The notes under the pieces are model-generated. The model saw nothing but the letters and a program-made list of their open reading frames with translations, was not told the DNA's origin and ran no database searches. A DNA stretch of 25,224 nt from JACCYQ01 sp036675565 (GTDB lineage: Bacteria; Bacteroidota; Bacteroidia; Chitinophagales; Chitinophagaceae). The position numbers and the translations under genes were made by a program. Position 1 is the stretch's first letter. The number at the start of each line of letters is the position of its first letter. Positions 15,896-22,560 of this stretch are shown here, one piece after another. The DNA is taken from assembly GCA_036675565.1 (NCBI GenBank), contig JAKFER010000224.1, positions 1-25,224 of the forward strand, written 5' to 3'.

Positions 15896-15919
15896 AGCCC
15901 AAAGCATTTGCTTCGAGCT
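15896..15919 (-). terminator. Terminator-like hairpin between rpsM and rpsK
   Basis: On the minus strand AGCTCGAAGC (15919-15910) pairs with GCTTTGGGCT (15905-15896) over 10 bp (two G-T wobbles) with an AAAT loop, followed by TTTGGTTTTTATTT. It lies 11 bases after the rpsM stop, inside the operon, so it may be a partial terminator or attenuator that lowers expression of rpsK-rpsD-rpoA-rplQ. Confidence 0.5.
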
Positions 15920-15929
15920 CAGGAGTTCC

Positions 15930-16310
15930 TTATTTCTTGGTTGCTTTCTTTTTACCTGCAACTGTTTTACGCTTACCCTTCCTGGTACGGCTGTTCGTTT
16001 TCGTACGCTGGCCGCGAACAGGTAATCCTTTACGATGGCGTAGACCACGGTAACAAGCGATATCCAGTAAACGTTTGATGCTCATTTGCACTTCAGAACG
16101 CAGTTGACCTTCTACCTTGAATTCTTCAGTAATTGTAGTACGGATGGCGTTTAATTCATCATCGTTCCACTGGTTTACTTTTTTGCTGCGGTCTATGCTA
16201 GCTTTGTCAAGTATATATTTAGCGGTTGAGGGACCAATACCATAAATATAGGTAAGTCCGATTTCGCCTCTTTTGTTTTTAGGTAAGTCAACCCCGGCAA
16301 TACGAGCCAT
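15930..16310 (-). CDS. rpsM: 30S ribosomal protein S13
   Basis: 126 residues. It begins MARIAGVDLPKNKRGEIGLTYIYGIG, contains the HhH-like segment of S13 and the signature YRGLRHRKGLPVRGQRTKTNSRTRKG, and ends in a Lys-rich tail (KRKTVAGKKKATKK). It lies in the 30S head contacting S19 and the 50S subunit. Standard position after rpmJ, with a 70-base gap. Confidence 0.98.
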   Translation of the reverse strand: MARIAGVDLPKNKRGEIGLTYIYGIGPSTAKYILDKASIDRSKKVNQWNDDELNAIRTTITEEFKVEGQLRSEVQMSIKRLLDIACYRGLRHRKGLPVRGQRTKTNSRTRKGKRKTVAGKKKATKK

Positions 16311-16380
16311 ATTATTATTTTAATTTTTAGATTTACGTTTTCTGTTTTGAGTTACCGATTATTGGCGGCACTCGCTGCTT

Positions 16381-16497
16381 TTATCCCTGGCGCTGCTTAA
16401 AGCGGGGATTCTTTTTGTTGATCACATATAACCTGCCTTTGCGGCGAACGAATTTGCAATCAGCACTGCGCTTTTTAATGGATGCTCTTACTTTCAT
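16381..16497 (-). CDS. rpmJ: 50S ribosomal protein L36
   Basis: 38-residue protein read on the minus strand, starting MKVRASIKKRSADCKFVRRK and ending NKKNPRFKQRQG. Length, start and the KxKQRQG tail are those of L36. Only one Cys (residue 14) remains of the usual C-C-C-H zinc site, so this is a zinc-independent form. Standard position between infA and rpsM. Confidence 0.97.
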   Translation of the reverse strand: MKVRASIKKRSADCKFVRRKGRLYVINKKNPRFKQRQG

Positions 16498-16553
16498 CTT
16501 TATTGTTTTATTTCAAATTTCCGGCTACAATCAGCTGATGGCCAACGGTTACC

Positions 16554-16772
16554 TTATTTATACCTGAAAATGATTCTTCCCCTGCTTAAGTCGTACGGAC
16601 TCATTTCAACTCCTACTTTATCGCCCGGTAAAATACGGATGTAGTGCATCCTCATTTTTCCTGAGATCGTAGCCAGTATTTCATGGCCATTTTCCAGTTT
16701 TACTCTGAACATAGCATTCGATAAAGCTTCAACTATTACTCCATCCTGCTTGATTAATGGTTGTTTCGACAT
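16554..16772 (-). CDS. infA: translation initiation factor IF-1
   Basis: 72 residues, exactly the family length, when read from the ATG at 16772 (MSKQPLIKQDGVIVEALSNA). The frame stays open upstream to 16826, but that part lies over the promoter and is not IF-1-like. OB-fold signatures: FRVKLENGHEILATISGKMRMHYIRILPGD and the C-terminal SPYDLSRGRIIFRYK. First gene of the local alpha operon; secY, map and the spc genes usually found upstream are absent here. Confidence 0.97.
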   Translation of the reverse strand: MSKQPLIKQDGVIVEALSNAMFRVKLENGHEILATISGKMRMHYIRILPGDKVGVEMSPYDLSRGRIIFRYK

Positions 16773-16787
16773 AAATTTTTGGGAGCG

Positions 16788-16795
16788 CAAAGATA
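16788..16795 (-). promoter_or_regulatory. -7 box of the infA (alpha operon) promoter
   Basis: The minus strand reads TATCTTTG, a perfect match to the Bacteroidota -7 consensus TAnnTTTG, 15 bases before the infA ATG, giving a very short 5' leader. No TTG was found at the usual -33 distance (sequence there is T-rich). Confidence 0.6.
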
Positions 16796-16892
16796 GGAGG
16801 ATTATCCTTAAAAATGAAAAAAGCAAAATCTTTTTTCGATTCTGAAGAATAAATTGCGTTGATCTCGATTATTTTTTAACAAAAACTGGGTA

Positions 16893-17285
16893 TTAAGGCA
16901 TCTCCAGGTGCACTTTGGTCATATCATGGTAGAGATTTTGCAAATGATGCACCCCAATTGGCGTATTAAAATGCCTGCGATCTTCGCGATACCACATCTC
17001 AATATTTGAGAAATTATTATTAACGATCACAATCCTGAAAGGTCCTTTCATGTATTTTACAGATTCTCCATCTACTTCTTTTACAAAGCCCAACCTGGTC
17101 AATTGCTCATCATCTACCGGAACCGGGTAAATCTGGTCCAGATTAAACCAGAATTCCTGGATGCCATTATTGATCAGCGCCTGTTTTTCTTCGCGGCTGA
17201 TATCAACTACCGTTCCTTCTCTTGAAACACCTTCATCCTCTATCCTGACAATATCGCCTTCTTTTAATTCGCCTAATTTCAGCAT
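16893..17285 (-). CDS. conserved Bacteroidota protein of unknown function
   Basis: 130 residues, soluble. The N-terminal 35 residues look like a small SH3/KOW-type barrel (LGELKEGDIVRIEDEGVSREGTVVDI). The middle contains a substitution-prone strand region (FRIVIVNNNFSNIEMWYRED), and the C terminus has GVHHLQNLYHDMT. That C-terminal HxLQNLY motif is, from memory, the mark of a family widespread in Bacteroidota chromosomes and their phages and mobile islands, with no known function. It lies between hmgA and infA on the same strand, with its own possible -7 box. Confidence 0.7.
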   Translation of the reverse strand: MLKLGELKEGDIVRIEDEGVSREGTVVDISREEKQALINNGIQEFWFNLDQIYPVPVDDEQLTRLGFVKEVDGESVKYMKGPFRIVIVNNNFSNIEMWYREDRRHFNTPIGVHHLQNLYHDMTKVHLEMP

Positions 17286-17314
17286 AATACTGTTTTTTAT
17301 TTTTTGAATATTAT

Positions 17315-17322
17315 TAAAGATA
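17315..17322 (-). promoter_or_regulatory. Possible -7 box for the 130-residue protein gene
   Basis: The minus strand reads TATCTTTA (consensus TAnnTTTG with one mismatch), 29 bases before the ATG at 17285. No clear -33 TTG. Confidence 0.35.
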
Positions 17323-17364
17323 ATAAGTTTTATGAATGAAAAATGAGGGGATCTATTCTGGAAT

Positions 17365-18522
17365 TCATTCGGCCCAACTCATTACATAATCATCATTTTC
17401 AATATCTAAAGCTTCCTTTGTGATCATTAATGGGTGAAAAGTATCTACCATTACAGCCAGTTCCTTTGTCTCTTTTGCCCCAATGCTTTTTTCAACGGCA
17501 CCCGGGTGAGGACCGTGGGGAATGCCGGCAGGATGCAAAGTGATCATGCCGCGGGTGACTTTTTTACGGCTCATAAAATCACCATCCACATAATAAAGCA
17601 GCTCATCACTATCTATATTACTGTGATTATAGGGAGCTGGGATGGCATCGGGATGATAATCGAATAAACGGGGTACAAAGGAGCATACCACAAAATTATT
17701 CGCCTCGAAAGTCTGGTGAACTGGCGGCGGTTGATGTACCCTCCCGGTAATCGGCTCGAAATCGTGAATGGAAATGGCAAAAGGATAACATTGTCCATCC
17801 CACCCCACCACATCAAAAGGATGGGTGCCATAATGTAAACCGTACAACATGCCTTTCTTTTTGGCTTTGATCAAAAAATCTCCTTTTACATCATTAGTAA
17901 CCAGGTTTTGTGGTGGCCTGATATCTCTTTCGCAGAAAGGTGCATGTTCCAGTAACTGACCATATTTGCTCTGATACCGTTTGGGAAAACGAACCGGACT
18001 GAATGATTCAACGATGAACAAACGGTTCTGGCTGTCATTAAAATGAATCTGGTAAATAGTGCCCCGTGGAATAACAAGGTAATCCCCATATCCAAAACCC
18101 AATTCACCATAAGGTGTTTTTAACAGGCCACTGCCTTCATGAATAAAAATAATCTCATCCGCATCGGTATTCTTATAAAAATATTCGGTTGTGCTTTCCT
18201 GTGGAGCTGCTAACACAATATGGCAATCACTATTTACAAGAACAGGTTTTCGGCTTTGCAAGAAATCTTTTTCAGGTTTGATGCGAAACCCGTCGAAACT
18301 GCGATGCTGTAACATTTTTTCTTCCGCAATTTGGGGTGCAACATTTATTTGAGGTTCTGCTTTAATGATCTGTGTAGGTGGATGAACATGGTACATTAAA
18401 GAATAATCATTGGAGAAACCTTCCGTAGAAAATAATTGTTCGGCGTACAAGCCTCCATCAGGTTTACGAAATTGTGTATGGCGTTTATGAGGAATATTAC
18501 CAAGAGAATAATAATATGGCAT
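17365..18522 (-). CDS. hmgA: homogentisate 1,2-dioxygenase
   Basis: 385 residues, shorter than the eukaryotic enzyme (about 445), as is usual for the bacterial short form. It opens the ring of homogentisate to maleylacetoacetate in tyrosine and phenylalanine breakdown, using non-haem Fe(II). It is a cupin-type protein beginning MPYYYSLGNIPHKRHTQFRK. Likely iron ligands are His300 in APYNHSN, the acidic pair Asp306/Glu307 in SDELLYY, and His336 in IPHGPHPG, the motif order of the family. A conserved stretch, HQPPPVHQTFEANNFVVC, lies in the C-terminal half. Its usual partners (hppD, fumarylacetoacetase) are not in the window, so it appears to be a single gene here. Confidence 0.93.
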   Translation of the reverse strand: MPYYYSLGNIPHKRHTQFRKPDGGLYAEQLFSTEGFSNDYSLMYHVHPPTQIIKAEPQINVAPQIAEEKMLQHRSFDGFRIKPEKDFLQSRKPVLVNSDCHIVLAAPQESTTEYFYKNTDADEIIFIHEGSGLLKTPYGELGFGYGDYLVIPRGTIYQIHFNDSQNRLFIVESFSPVRFPKRYQSKYGQLLEHAPFCERDIRPPQNLVTNDVKGDFLIKAKKKGMLYGLHYGTHPFDVVGWDGQCYPFAISIHDFEPITGRVHQPPPVHQTFEANNFVVCSFVPRLFDYHPDAIPAPYNHSNIDSDELLYYVDGDFMSRKKVTRGMITLHPAGIPHGPHPGAVEKSIGAKETKELAVMVDTFHPLMITKEALDIENDDYVMSWAE

Positions 18523-18864
18523 AGCAATGAATAATTAAAAATGCAAATGAAAAAAGATCTTAATTTCTGTATTGTAAAATTATCGAAATCAAATTTCCTG
18601 ATTTGTTTTTAATCTTTTAGATAAATGTTAAACGGATGTCTTTCTTTTTCACAGGCGATGTGAACACTCCTAATTTATTTCGCAAGTAAAAAAACCGTGA
18701 AAACAAATTTGAAAAAATGAGTGATAATTCATTGATCGCTTTGGTCAGAATTACTGGCGACAACTTAATTAAAAAGAATTGGCAAAATCAAAATACTATT
18801 TTAATTAAATTCATTAACCCGAATATTCATAAGATGCCTGACACAAAACAAAGAATTATATGAA
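18523..18864. other. 342-bp gap between hmgA and the antiporter gene
   Basis: AT-rich region that should hold the hmgA promoter. The best minus-strand -7 candidate is TAATTTTA (18582-18575), without a matching -33. It also contains one small ORF (18717-18863), listed separately. No repeats, RNA genes or strong hairpins seen. Confidence 0.4.
18717..18863 (+). CDS. Small ORF of uncertain status upstream of the antiporter
   Basis: ATG after an A-rich stretch (GAAAAAATG), 48 codons, ending with TGA one base before the native antiporter ATG at 18865. The product starts MSDNSLIALVRITGDN, is mildly basic, has no membrane segment and matches no family I know. Such an ORF can occur by chance in 340 bp. 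The close junction with the next start is the only contextual support. Confidence 0.2.
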   Translation: MSDNSLIALVRITGDNLIKKNWQNQNTILIKFINPNIHKMPDTKQRII

Positions 18865-19810
18865 ATGCTGACTTATATTCTATTTTTCATCGGGTTTTAA
18901 AGGTGCGGATTTATTGGTGAACGGAGCTTCATCCATTGCCAGGAAATTAAAAGTATCTGATTTGGTTATTGGACTGACGATAGTGGCTTTTGGTACTTCT
19001 ACCCCCGAATTATTCGTAAATGTTTCTGCCAGCCTCCAGGATAGTGCTGAAATTGCCATTGGAAATATAATCGGCAGCAACATTGCGAACATCCTTTTAA
19101 TACTGGGAGTGTCCGCAATTATTTATCCGCTTGCCGTTCAAAGCACCACGGTTTGGAAAGAAATTCCTTTTAGTTTACTTGCAGCATTGATTTTGGGCAT
19201 TCTCGCCAACGACTACCTGATTGACCAGAAGGAAAATTCAGCATTAACCAGAAGCGATGGGCTAATACTAATTGGATTTTTTATCATCTTCCTGTATTAT
19301 GTTTTTAGCATTGCCAAAAAATCTGAGAATAAAATAAACCCGGATTTTAAACAATTGAGCAATTTCAGATCTGTGGCATACATCATTTTGGGCTTAACAG
19401 GATTGGTTTTAGGTGGGACCTGGATTATCAATGGCGCAGTTGAAATTGCAGGTCAATTTGGTGTGAGCGAATATTTAATTGGTCTTACGGTAGTAGCCGT
19501 AGGCACTTCCCTTCCTGAACTTGCTACTTCTGCGGTAGCTGCTTATAAGAAGAACACGGATATTGCCATTGGTAATGTTGTTGGCTCCAATATTTTTAAC
19601 ATATTCTGGATATTAGGACTCAGTGCCCTAATTAAGCCCTTGCCTTTTCAACCTTCCGGGAATACAGATATTGCAATGACTGTATTTTCAAGCATTTTAT
19701 TATTTGCATTTTTATTTGTAGGGAAAAAACATTTATTGGAAAAATGGCAGGGGGTATTGTTCCTGATTTTGTATGTTGGATATACAGTTTTTATAATAAT
19801 GAGAAAATAA
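18865..19810 (+). pseudogene. Ca2+/Na+ antiporter (CaCA family, YrbG-like), N-terminal frame broken
   Basis: From 18902 onward the protein is a good CaCA antiporter: KGADLLVNGASSIARK, alpha-repeat 1 GLTIVAFGTSTPELFVN with GSNIANILLILG, and alpha-repeat 2 GLTVVAVGTSLPELATS with GSNIFNIFWILG, so both ion-binding motifs are intact. The natural start is the ATG at 18865 (MLTYILFFIGF), typical of TM1, but this frame hits TAA at 18898-18900 and the rest continues in the next frame. Compared with family TM1 segments about 11 bases seem missing between IGF and KGAD. The uninterrupted frame can only start at TTG 18914 or GTG 18917 (about 298 residues), lacking TM1. Either a decaying gene, a truncated but working one, or a sequence error. 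Inner-membrane location expected. Confidence 0.7.
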
Positions 19811-19885
19811 AAATACTGAAAGAAAATTATTATTTAAAAGTTTATAAAGATGAAAAAAAAATCGTAAAATCCTTCTATTGAGCTC

Positions 19886-19981
19886 CTAAAAGTGTTTGAT
19901 GTATAAGACAACAGCCAATACAGAAGCTACAATATTTCCATTCATTTCATTTATAAAATCAGATAACCATCCATCTTCCAT
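19886..19981 (-). CDS. Possible small overlapping ORF with one membrane segment
   Basis: 31 codons in the frame overlapping the last 23 bases of the 72-residue gene upstream and then extending past it. The product starts MEDGWLSDFINEMNG and continues with the hydrophobic stretch NIVASVLAVVLYIKHF. The amphipathic start and hydrophobic end look like a small membrane protein. Translational coupling is possible, but chance cannot be ruled out at this length. Confidence 0.3.
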   Translation of the reverse strand: MEDGWLSDFINEMNGNIVASVLAVVLYIKHF

Positions 19982-20177
19982 CCTTATCTTTTGTATAGGA
20001 TAACCCATTACTCATTTCATAAACTTCTTTACCCGTCTTAGGATCGGCGTATTGTTTCTTTTCATAAACACGGATGCCGTTATTTTCTCTTGTTAAAAAA
20101 ACAATCAACGCATTTAATGTCGGGGTCACATCGTGTAACCATTGTTCATCACTCTCTCTAACAAAGGCCTGGCTCAT
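19959..20177 (-). CDS. small conserved hypothetical protein
   Basis: 72 residues starting MSQAFVRESDEQWLHDV. No signal peptide or membrane segment. The C-terminal half, with QYADPKTGKEVYEMSNG then LSYTKDKDGRWMVI, reads like a small beta-hairpin domain and is the kind of short conserved protein common in Bacteroidota. Function unknown to me. The start is supported by an A/T-rich leader and a -7-like box at 20203-20210. Divergent from the DUF6159-like gene. Confidence 0.6.
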   Translation of the reverse strand: MSQAFVRESDEQWLHDVTPTLNALIVFLTRENNGIRVYEKKQYADPKTGKEVYEMSNGLSYTKDKDGRWMVI

Positions 20178-20202
20178 GGTAAAATGTTTTTATATCCATA
20201 AT

Positions 20203-20258
20203 AAAAAGTATGCCGCTTTACCGGCATTTGAACTTCTGCAGTCATTTAATTATATTTA
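20203..20258. promoter_or_regulatory. Divergent promoter region with palindrome
   Basis: Plus strand: TTTG (20227-20230), 20 bases, TATATTTA (20251-20258), a near-ideal Bacteroidota promoter about 20 bases before the ATG at 20278. Minus strand: a TACTTTTT -7 box (20210-20203) with a weak TTC at -33 (20232-20230), so the two -33 elements overlap. An inverted repeat ATGCCG (20210-20215) / CGGCAT (20222-20227) lies between the minus-strand -7 and -33 and touches the plus-strand TTTG. A protein bound there could affect both genes. Confidence 0.55.
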
Positions 20259-20277
20259 GCAAACCAAACTAATTTCT

Positions 20278-21105
20278 ATGAGCTTCTTCACGCGTCTATC
20301 CAATGGTTGGACCATTACCATGAACAGTTTTAAAATCCTGCAAGAAAATAAACAACTGATCATTTTCCCGATACTTTCTGGTATTTCAATGTTGCTTATT
20401 TTAGGATCATTCGGAACGGCATTTTATGCTGCTGCAGGATGGAATGTTGATAATATTAGTAATGAAAACCCGTTGTTAAACTATGCCCTGATCTTTCTTT
20501 TTTATTTCGTCAACTATTTTGTAGTGGTATTTTTTAATACTGCATTAATCCATTGCACCCGTTTATATTTTAAAGGAGATGAAGTATCAGTTAGCAAAGG
20601 ATTAAACTTTGCCATGAGCAGGCTGAGTGCCATTTTATTATGGGCCTTATTTGCAGCAACCGTAGGTACCATATTAAAAATTATCCAGGAAAATGTTGGC
20701 TGGATTGGAAAGATCATTACCGGGCTGATCGGCGTTGTATGGAGCATTGCCACTTTCTTCGTGGTTCCTGTAATTGCTTATGAAAATGCAGGCCCGCTGC
20801 AAGCCTTTAAACGTTCAACCCAAATAATGAAAGAAAAATGGGGTGAAAGTCTTGCCTCCACTTTTAGTTTTGGAATGATCCAAATAATAGCCGTTTTAAT
20901 TGTTGGTGTTCCCTTATTTATTTTAGGATCCATGGTTAACATTTTTGCTGGTATTGCATTAGCTGTATTGGGCCTGATGCTGGTGTCAGTTATTTTAAGT
21001 GCTACCCAAACCATTTTTATCAGTGCAGTATATCACAATGTTACCGGCAACCCGGTTCAACATTTCAACCAGCAACTGATAGACAATATGTTTGAACACA
21101 AATAA
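20278..21105 (+). CDS. integral membrane protein (DUF6159-like)
   Basis: 275 residues with about six membrane segments in an all-helical protein. It begins MSFFTRLSNGWTITMNSFKIL, then QENKQLIIFPILSGISMLLI, and includes YFVNYFVVVFFNTALIHC and the loop GPLQAFKRSTQIMKEKWGES, where the amphipathic KRS..IMKEKWGE helix is typical of this family of inner-membrane proteins with no known function (DUF6159 from memory). There is no signal peptide and no catalytic motif. Own promoter upstream; strong terminator at 21132. Confidence 0.75.
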   Translation: MSFFTRLSNGWTITMNSFKILQENKQLIIFPILSGISMLLILGSFGTAFYAAAGWNVDNISNENPLLNYALIFLFYFVNYFVVVFFNTALIHCTRLYFKGDEVSVSKGLNFAMSRLSAILLWALFAATVGTILKIIQENVGWIGKIITGLIGVVWSIATFFVVPVIAYENAGPLQAFKRSTQIMKEKWGESLASTFSFGMIQIIAVLIVGVPLFILGSMVNIFAGIALAVLGLMLVSVILSATQTIFISAVYHNVTGNPVQHFNQQLIDNMFEHK

Positions 21106-21131
21106 TGTATCAAATAATCGATCATCTTTGC

Positions 21132-21155
21132 AAAGCCGGTAATTATACCGGCTTT
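21132..21155 (+). terminator. Terminator after the DUF6159-like gene
   Basis: Perfect 10-bp stem AAAGCCGGTA (21132-21141) / TACCGGCTTT (21146-21155) with an ATTA loop, followed by TATTTTG. It lies 26 bases after the stop and only 19 bases before the next ATG. The next gene's promoter must therefore overlap it or lie just upstream; CATCTTTG at 21123-21130 is one mismatch from the -7 consensus. Confidence 0.8.
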
Positions 21156-21174
21156 TATTTTGAAAAACATTTGA

Positions 21175-21669
21175 ATGACACGTATTGGATTGATTTCGGA
21201 TACCCATGGATTTTTAGATGAAAAAGTTTTTATTCATTTTAAAACCTGCAATGAAATATGGCATGCAGGTGATTTTGGGAATATTGCACTGGCGAATGAA
21301 TTAGCGCAAAAATCCAGGTTGCCGGTGAAAGGTGTATATGGAAATATAGATGATCAGGATATCAGGTCTGCCTACCCGGAGAATTTAGTTTTTCAATGCG
21401 AAGATGTAAAAGTTTTTATCACGCATATTGGTGGTTATCCACCCAATTACAATAAAAGAGTGAAACCGTTGATGGATAAATATCAACCACAATTATTCAT
21501 CAGTGGTCATTCGCATATTTTAAAGATCATGTTTGATGAAAAAAGAAACTGCCTTCACATGAATCCCGGTGCGGCGGGAAAACAAGGCTGGCATAAAGTA
21601 AGAACCATCATCCGTTTTTCCATTGATGGAAAAGAAATTAAAGATTGCGAGGTAATTGAGTTAAGTTGA
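21175..21669 (+). CDS. YfcE/MJ0936-type metallophosphoesterase
   Basis: 164 residues, the usual size for the single-domain phosphodiesterase family. Dinuclear metal-site motifs: GLISDTHG (Asp9, His11), WHAGDFGN (Asp32), VYGNIDD (Asn57), FITHIGG (His84) and the final GHSH. The enzyme hydrolyses phosphodiesters such as bis-pNPP in family members; the natural substrate is unknown. It is cytosolic. The stop codon lies inside the first unit of the 8-bp-period repeats at 21663. Confidence 0.9.
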   Translation: MTRIGLISDTHGFLDEKVFIHFKTCNEIWHAGDFGNIALANELAQKSRLPVKGVYGNIDDQDIRSAYPENLVFQCEDVKVFITHIGGYPPNYNKRVKPLMDKYQPQLFISGHSHILKIMFDEKRNCLHMNPGAAGKQGWHKVRTIIRFSIDGKEIKDCEVIELS

Positions 21670-21763
21670 TTGGTTGATTTGTTTAGTCGTTAAGTTGTTT
21701 AGCAAACACCTAAACATCTCAACGACTAAACATCTAAACTCTAAACATCTAAACCCTAACATC
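21663..21763. repeat. Head-to-head 8-bp-period repeats forming a long hairpin, between convergent genes
   Basis: 21663-21702 splits into five 8-mers (AAGTTGAT, TGGTTGAT, TTGTTTAG, TCGTTAAG, TTGTTTAG). 21710-21763 holds the reverse-complement type (CTAAACAT, CTCAACGA, CTAAACAT, then 7/8-mers). The arms 21681-21702 and 21710-21731 pair at 20 of 22 positions with a 7-base loop. The array runs from the stop codon of the phosphoesterase gene to the stop codon of the convergent membrane-protein gene, so it could end transcription from both sides. Confidence 0.75.
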
Positions 21764-22235
21764 AGAACCATCCACTTGCTGTTCCGATTGACCTGAATGG
21801 CCATGGAATAGATAGCAAAATGATCAGCAAGGCTATAAAATAAAATATCAGGGTATTACGATGCTTGGCTCGGTCGCCAATAGGCCTTTTAGCCTGCGCC
21901 TTACCTATGTGAATTAAGATCACAGCTATTAGCATACCTGCAATATGTTCTATTGCGAAGAAACGGGTTGTAGGATCTTTCATCGCCTCACCCATACCAC
22001 CTGCAGCTTCAATCAATTTAAATCCTTTGGATCCAAAATACCAGATGGCCAATCCAATAAGAATCTGGAGATCAGCAAATATAGTAAGTAGTAAACCGGT
22101 CCTGTTATCAGAACGAATAAAAGGCCTGCCACCGGCAACCATGCTATTGAAAATTGCAATTAACAATAAGATCAGGATGATCCATCTGCCTACACTATGA
22201 ACGTGAAGCAGGATGTTGTACATTTCATTATTCAT
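21762..22235 (-). CDS. four-TM membrane protein (cytochrome b-like annotation in relatives)
   Basis: 157 residues with four predicted membrane helices. It begins MNNEMYNILLHVHSVGRW and includes GLLLTIFADLQILIGLAIWY and FFAIEHIAGMLIAVILIHIG. Histidines in TM1 (LLHVHSVGRW) and a spaced pair in TM3 (EHIAGM..LIHIG) could ligate haem. I recall similar Bacteroidota proteins being labelled cytochrome B, but the sequence alone does not prove haem binding. Own promoter at 22260-22291. Convergent with the phosphoesterase gene. Confidence 0.65.
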   Translation of the reverse strand: MNNEMYNILLHVHSVGRWIILILLLIAIFNSMVAGGRPFIRSDNRTGLLLTIFADLQILIGLAIWYFGSKGFKLIEAAGGMGEAMKDPTTRFFAIEHIAGMLIAVILIHIGKAQAKRPIGDRAKHRNTLIFYFIALLIILLSIPWPFRSIGTASGWF

Positions 22236-22259
22236 ATTACTGGCTGATTTTGGTTAAGC

Positions 22260-22291
22260 CAAATCTACAACAGCAATCCCTTTCATTCAAA
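22260..22291 (-). promoter_or_regulatory. Promoter of the 4-TM membrane protein gene
   Basis: Minus strand TTTG (22291-22288), 20 bases, TAGATTTG (22267-22260): a perfect match to the Bacteroidota consensus. The predicted start near 22253 gives a leader of about 18 bases. A small palindrome TTTGG (22249-22253) / CCAAA (22259-22263) overlaps the -7 box and start site and could be an operator. Confidence 0.75.
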
Positions 22292-22372
22292 TTTGTTTTT
22301 TGATCATTCTCTATTGAGCAGAACGCCTTTAAAATTTCGTAAAATTACGGTTACACATATACGAAAATTTTT

Positions 22373-22454
22373 AGAGCTTAGGGTTTAGCGTTTAGATTCG
22401 ACTTTATCAAAAGTTCAATAAACTGTTTAGTCGTTGATACGTTTAGTTGCTTAG
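22373..22454. repeat. 8-bp-period repeat block, GTTTAG orientation
   Basis: Same family as the repeats at 21663. 22373-22395 has AGAGCTTA, GGGTTTAG, CGTTTAG; after a 27-base break, 22423-22454 is four exact 8-mers (CTGTTTAG, TCGTTGAT, ACGTTTAG, TTGCTTAG). 22425-22436 is almost identical to 21681-21692. Confidence 0.65.
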
Positions 22455-22520
22455 TATTTTAAATCGAATTAAAACTTTCACCCAAATTCCAAATACCTTA
22501 TTCCCAATTCCTGGAACTTA

Positions 22521-22560
22521 TCAACCTTTCAACTAATCAACCATTCAACTAATCCACCCA
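22521..22560. repeat. 8-bp-period repeat block, TCAAC orientation, running into the PD40 gene stop
   Basis: Five consecutive 8-mers: TCAACCTT, TCAACTAA, TCAACCAT, TCAACTAA, TCCACCCA. The last two cover the stop codon and final codons of the PD40 gene on the minus strand. The orientation is opposite to the block at 22373-22454, as in the 21663 array. Confidence 0.65.

Larger units (their letters stand above)
22236..22548. other. 313-bp gap: promoter of the 4-TM gene and repeat blocks
   Basis: Holds the promoter at 22260-22291 and two repeat blocks (listed separately). Between them is AT-rich DNA in which I see no gene. No hairpin with a T run was found for the PD40 gene that ends at 22549; the repeats may serve instead. 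Confidence 0.5.
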
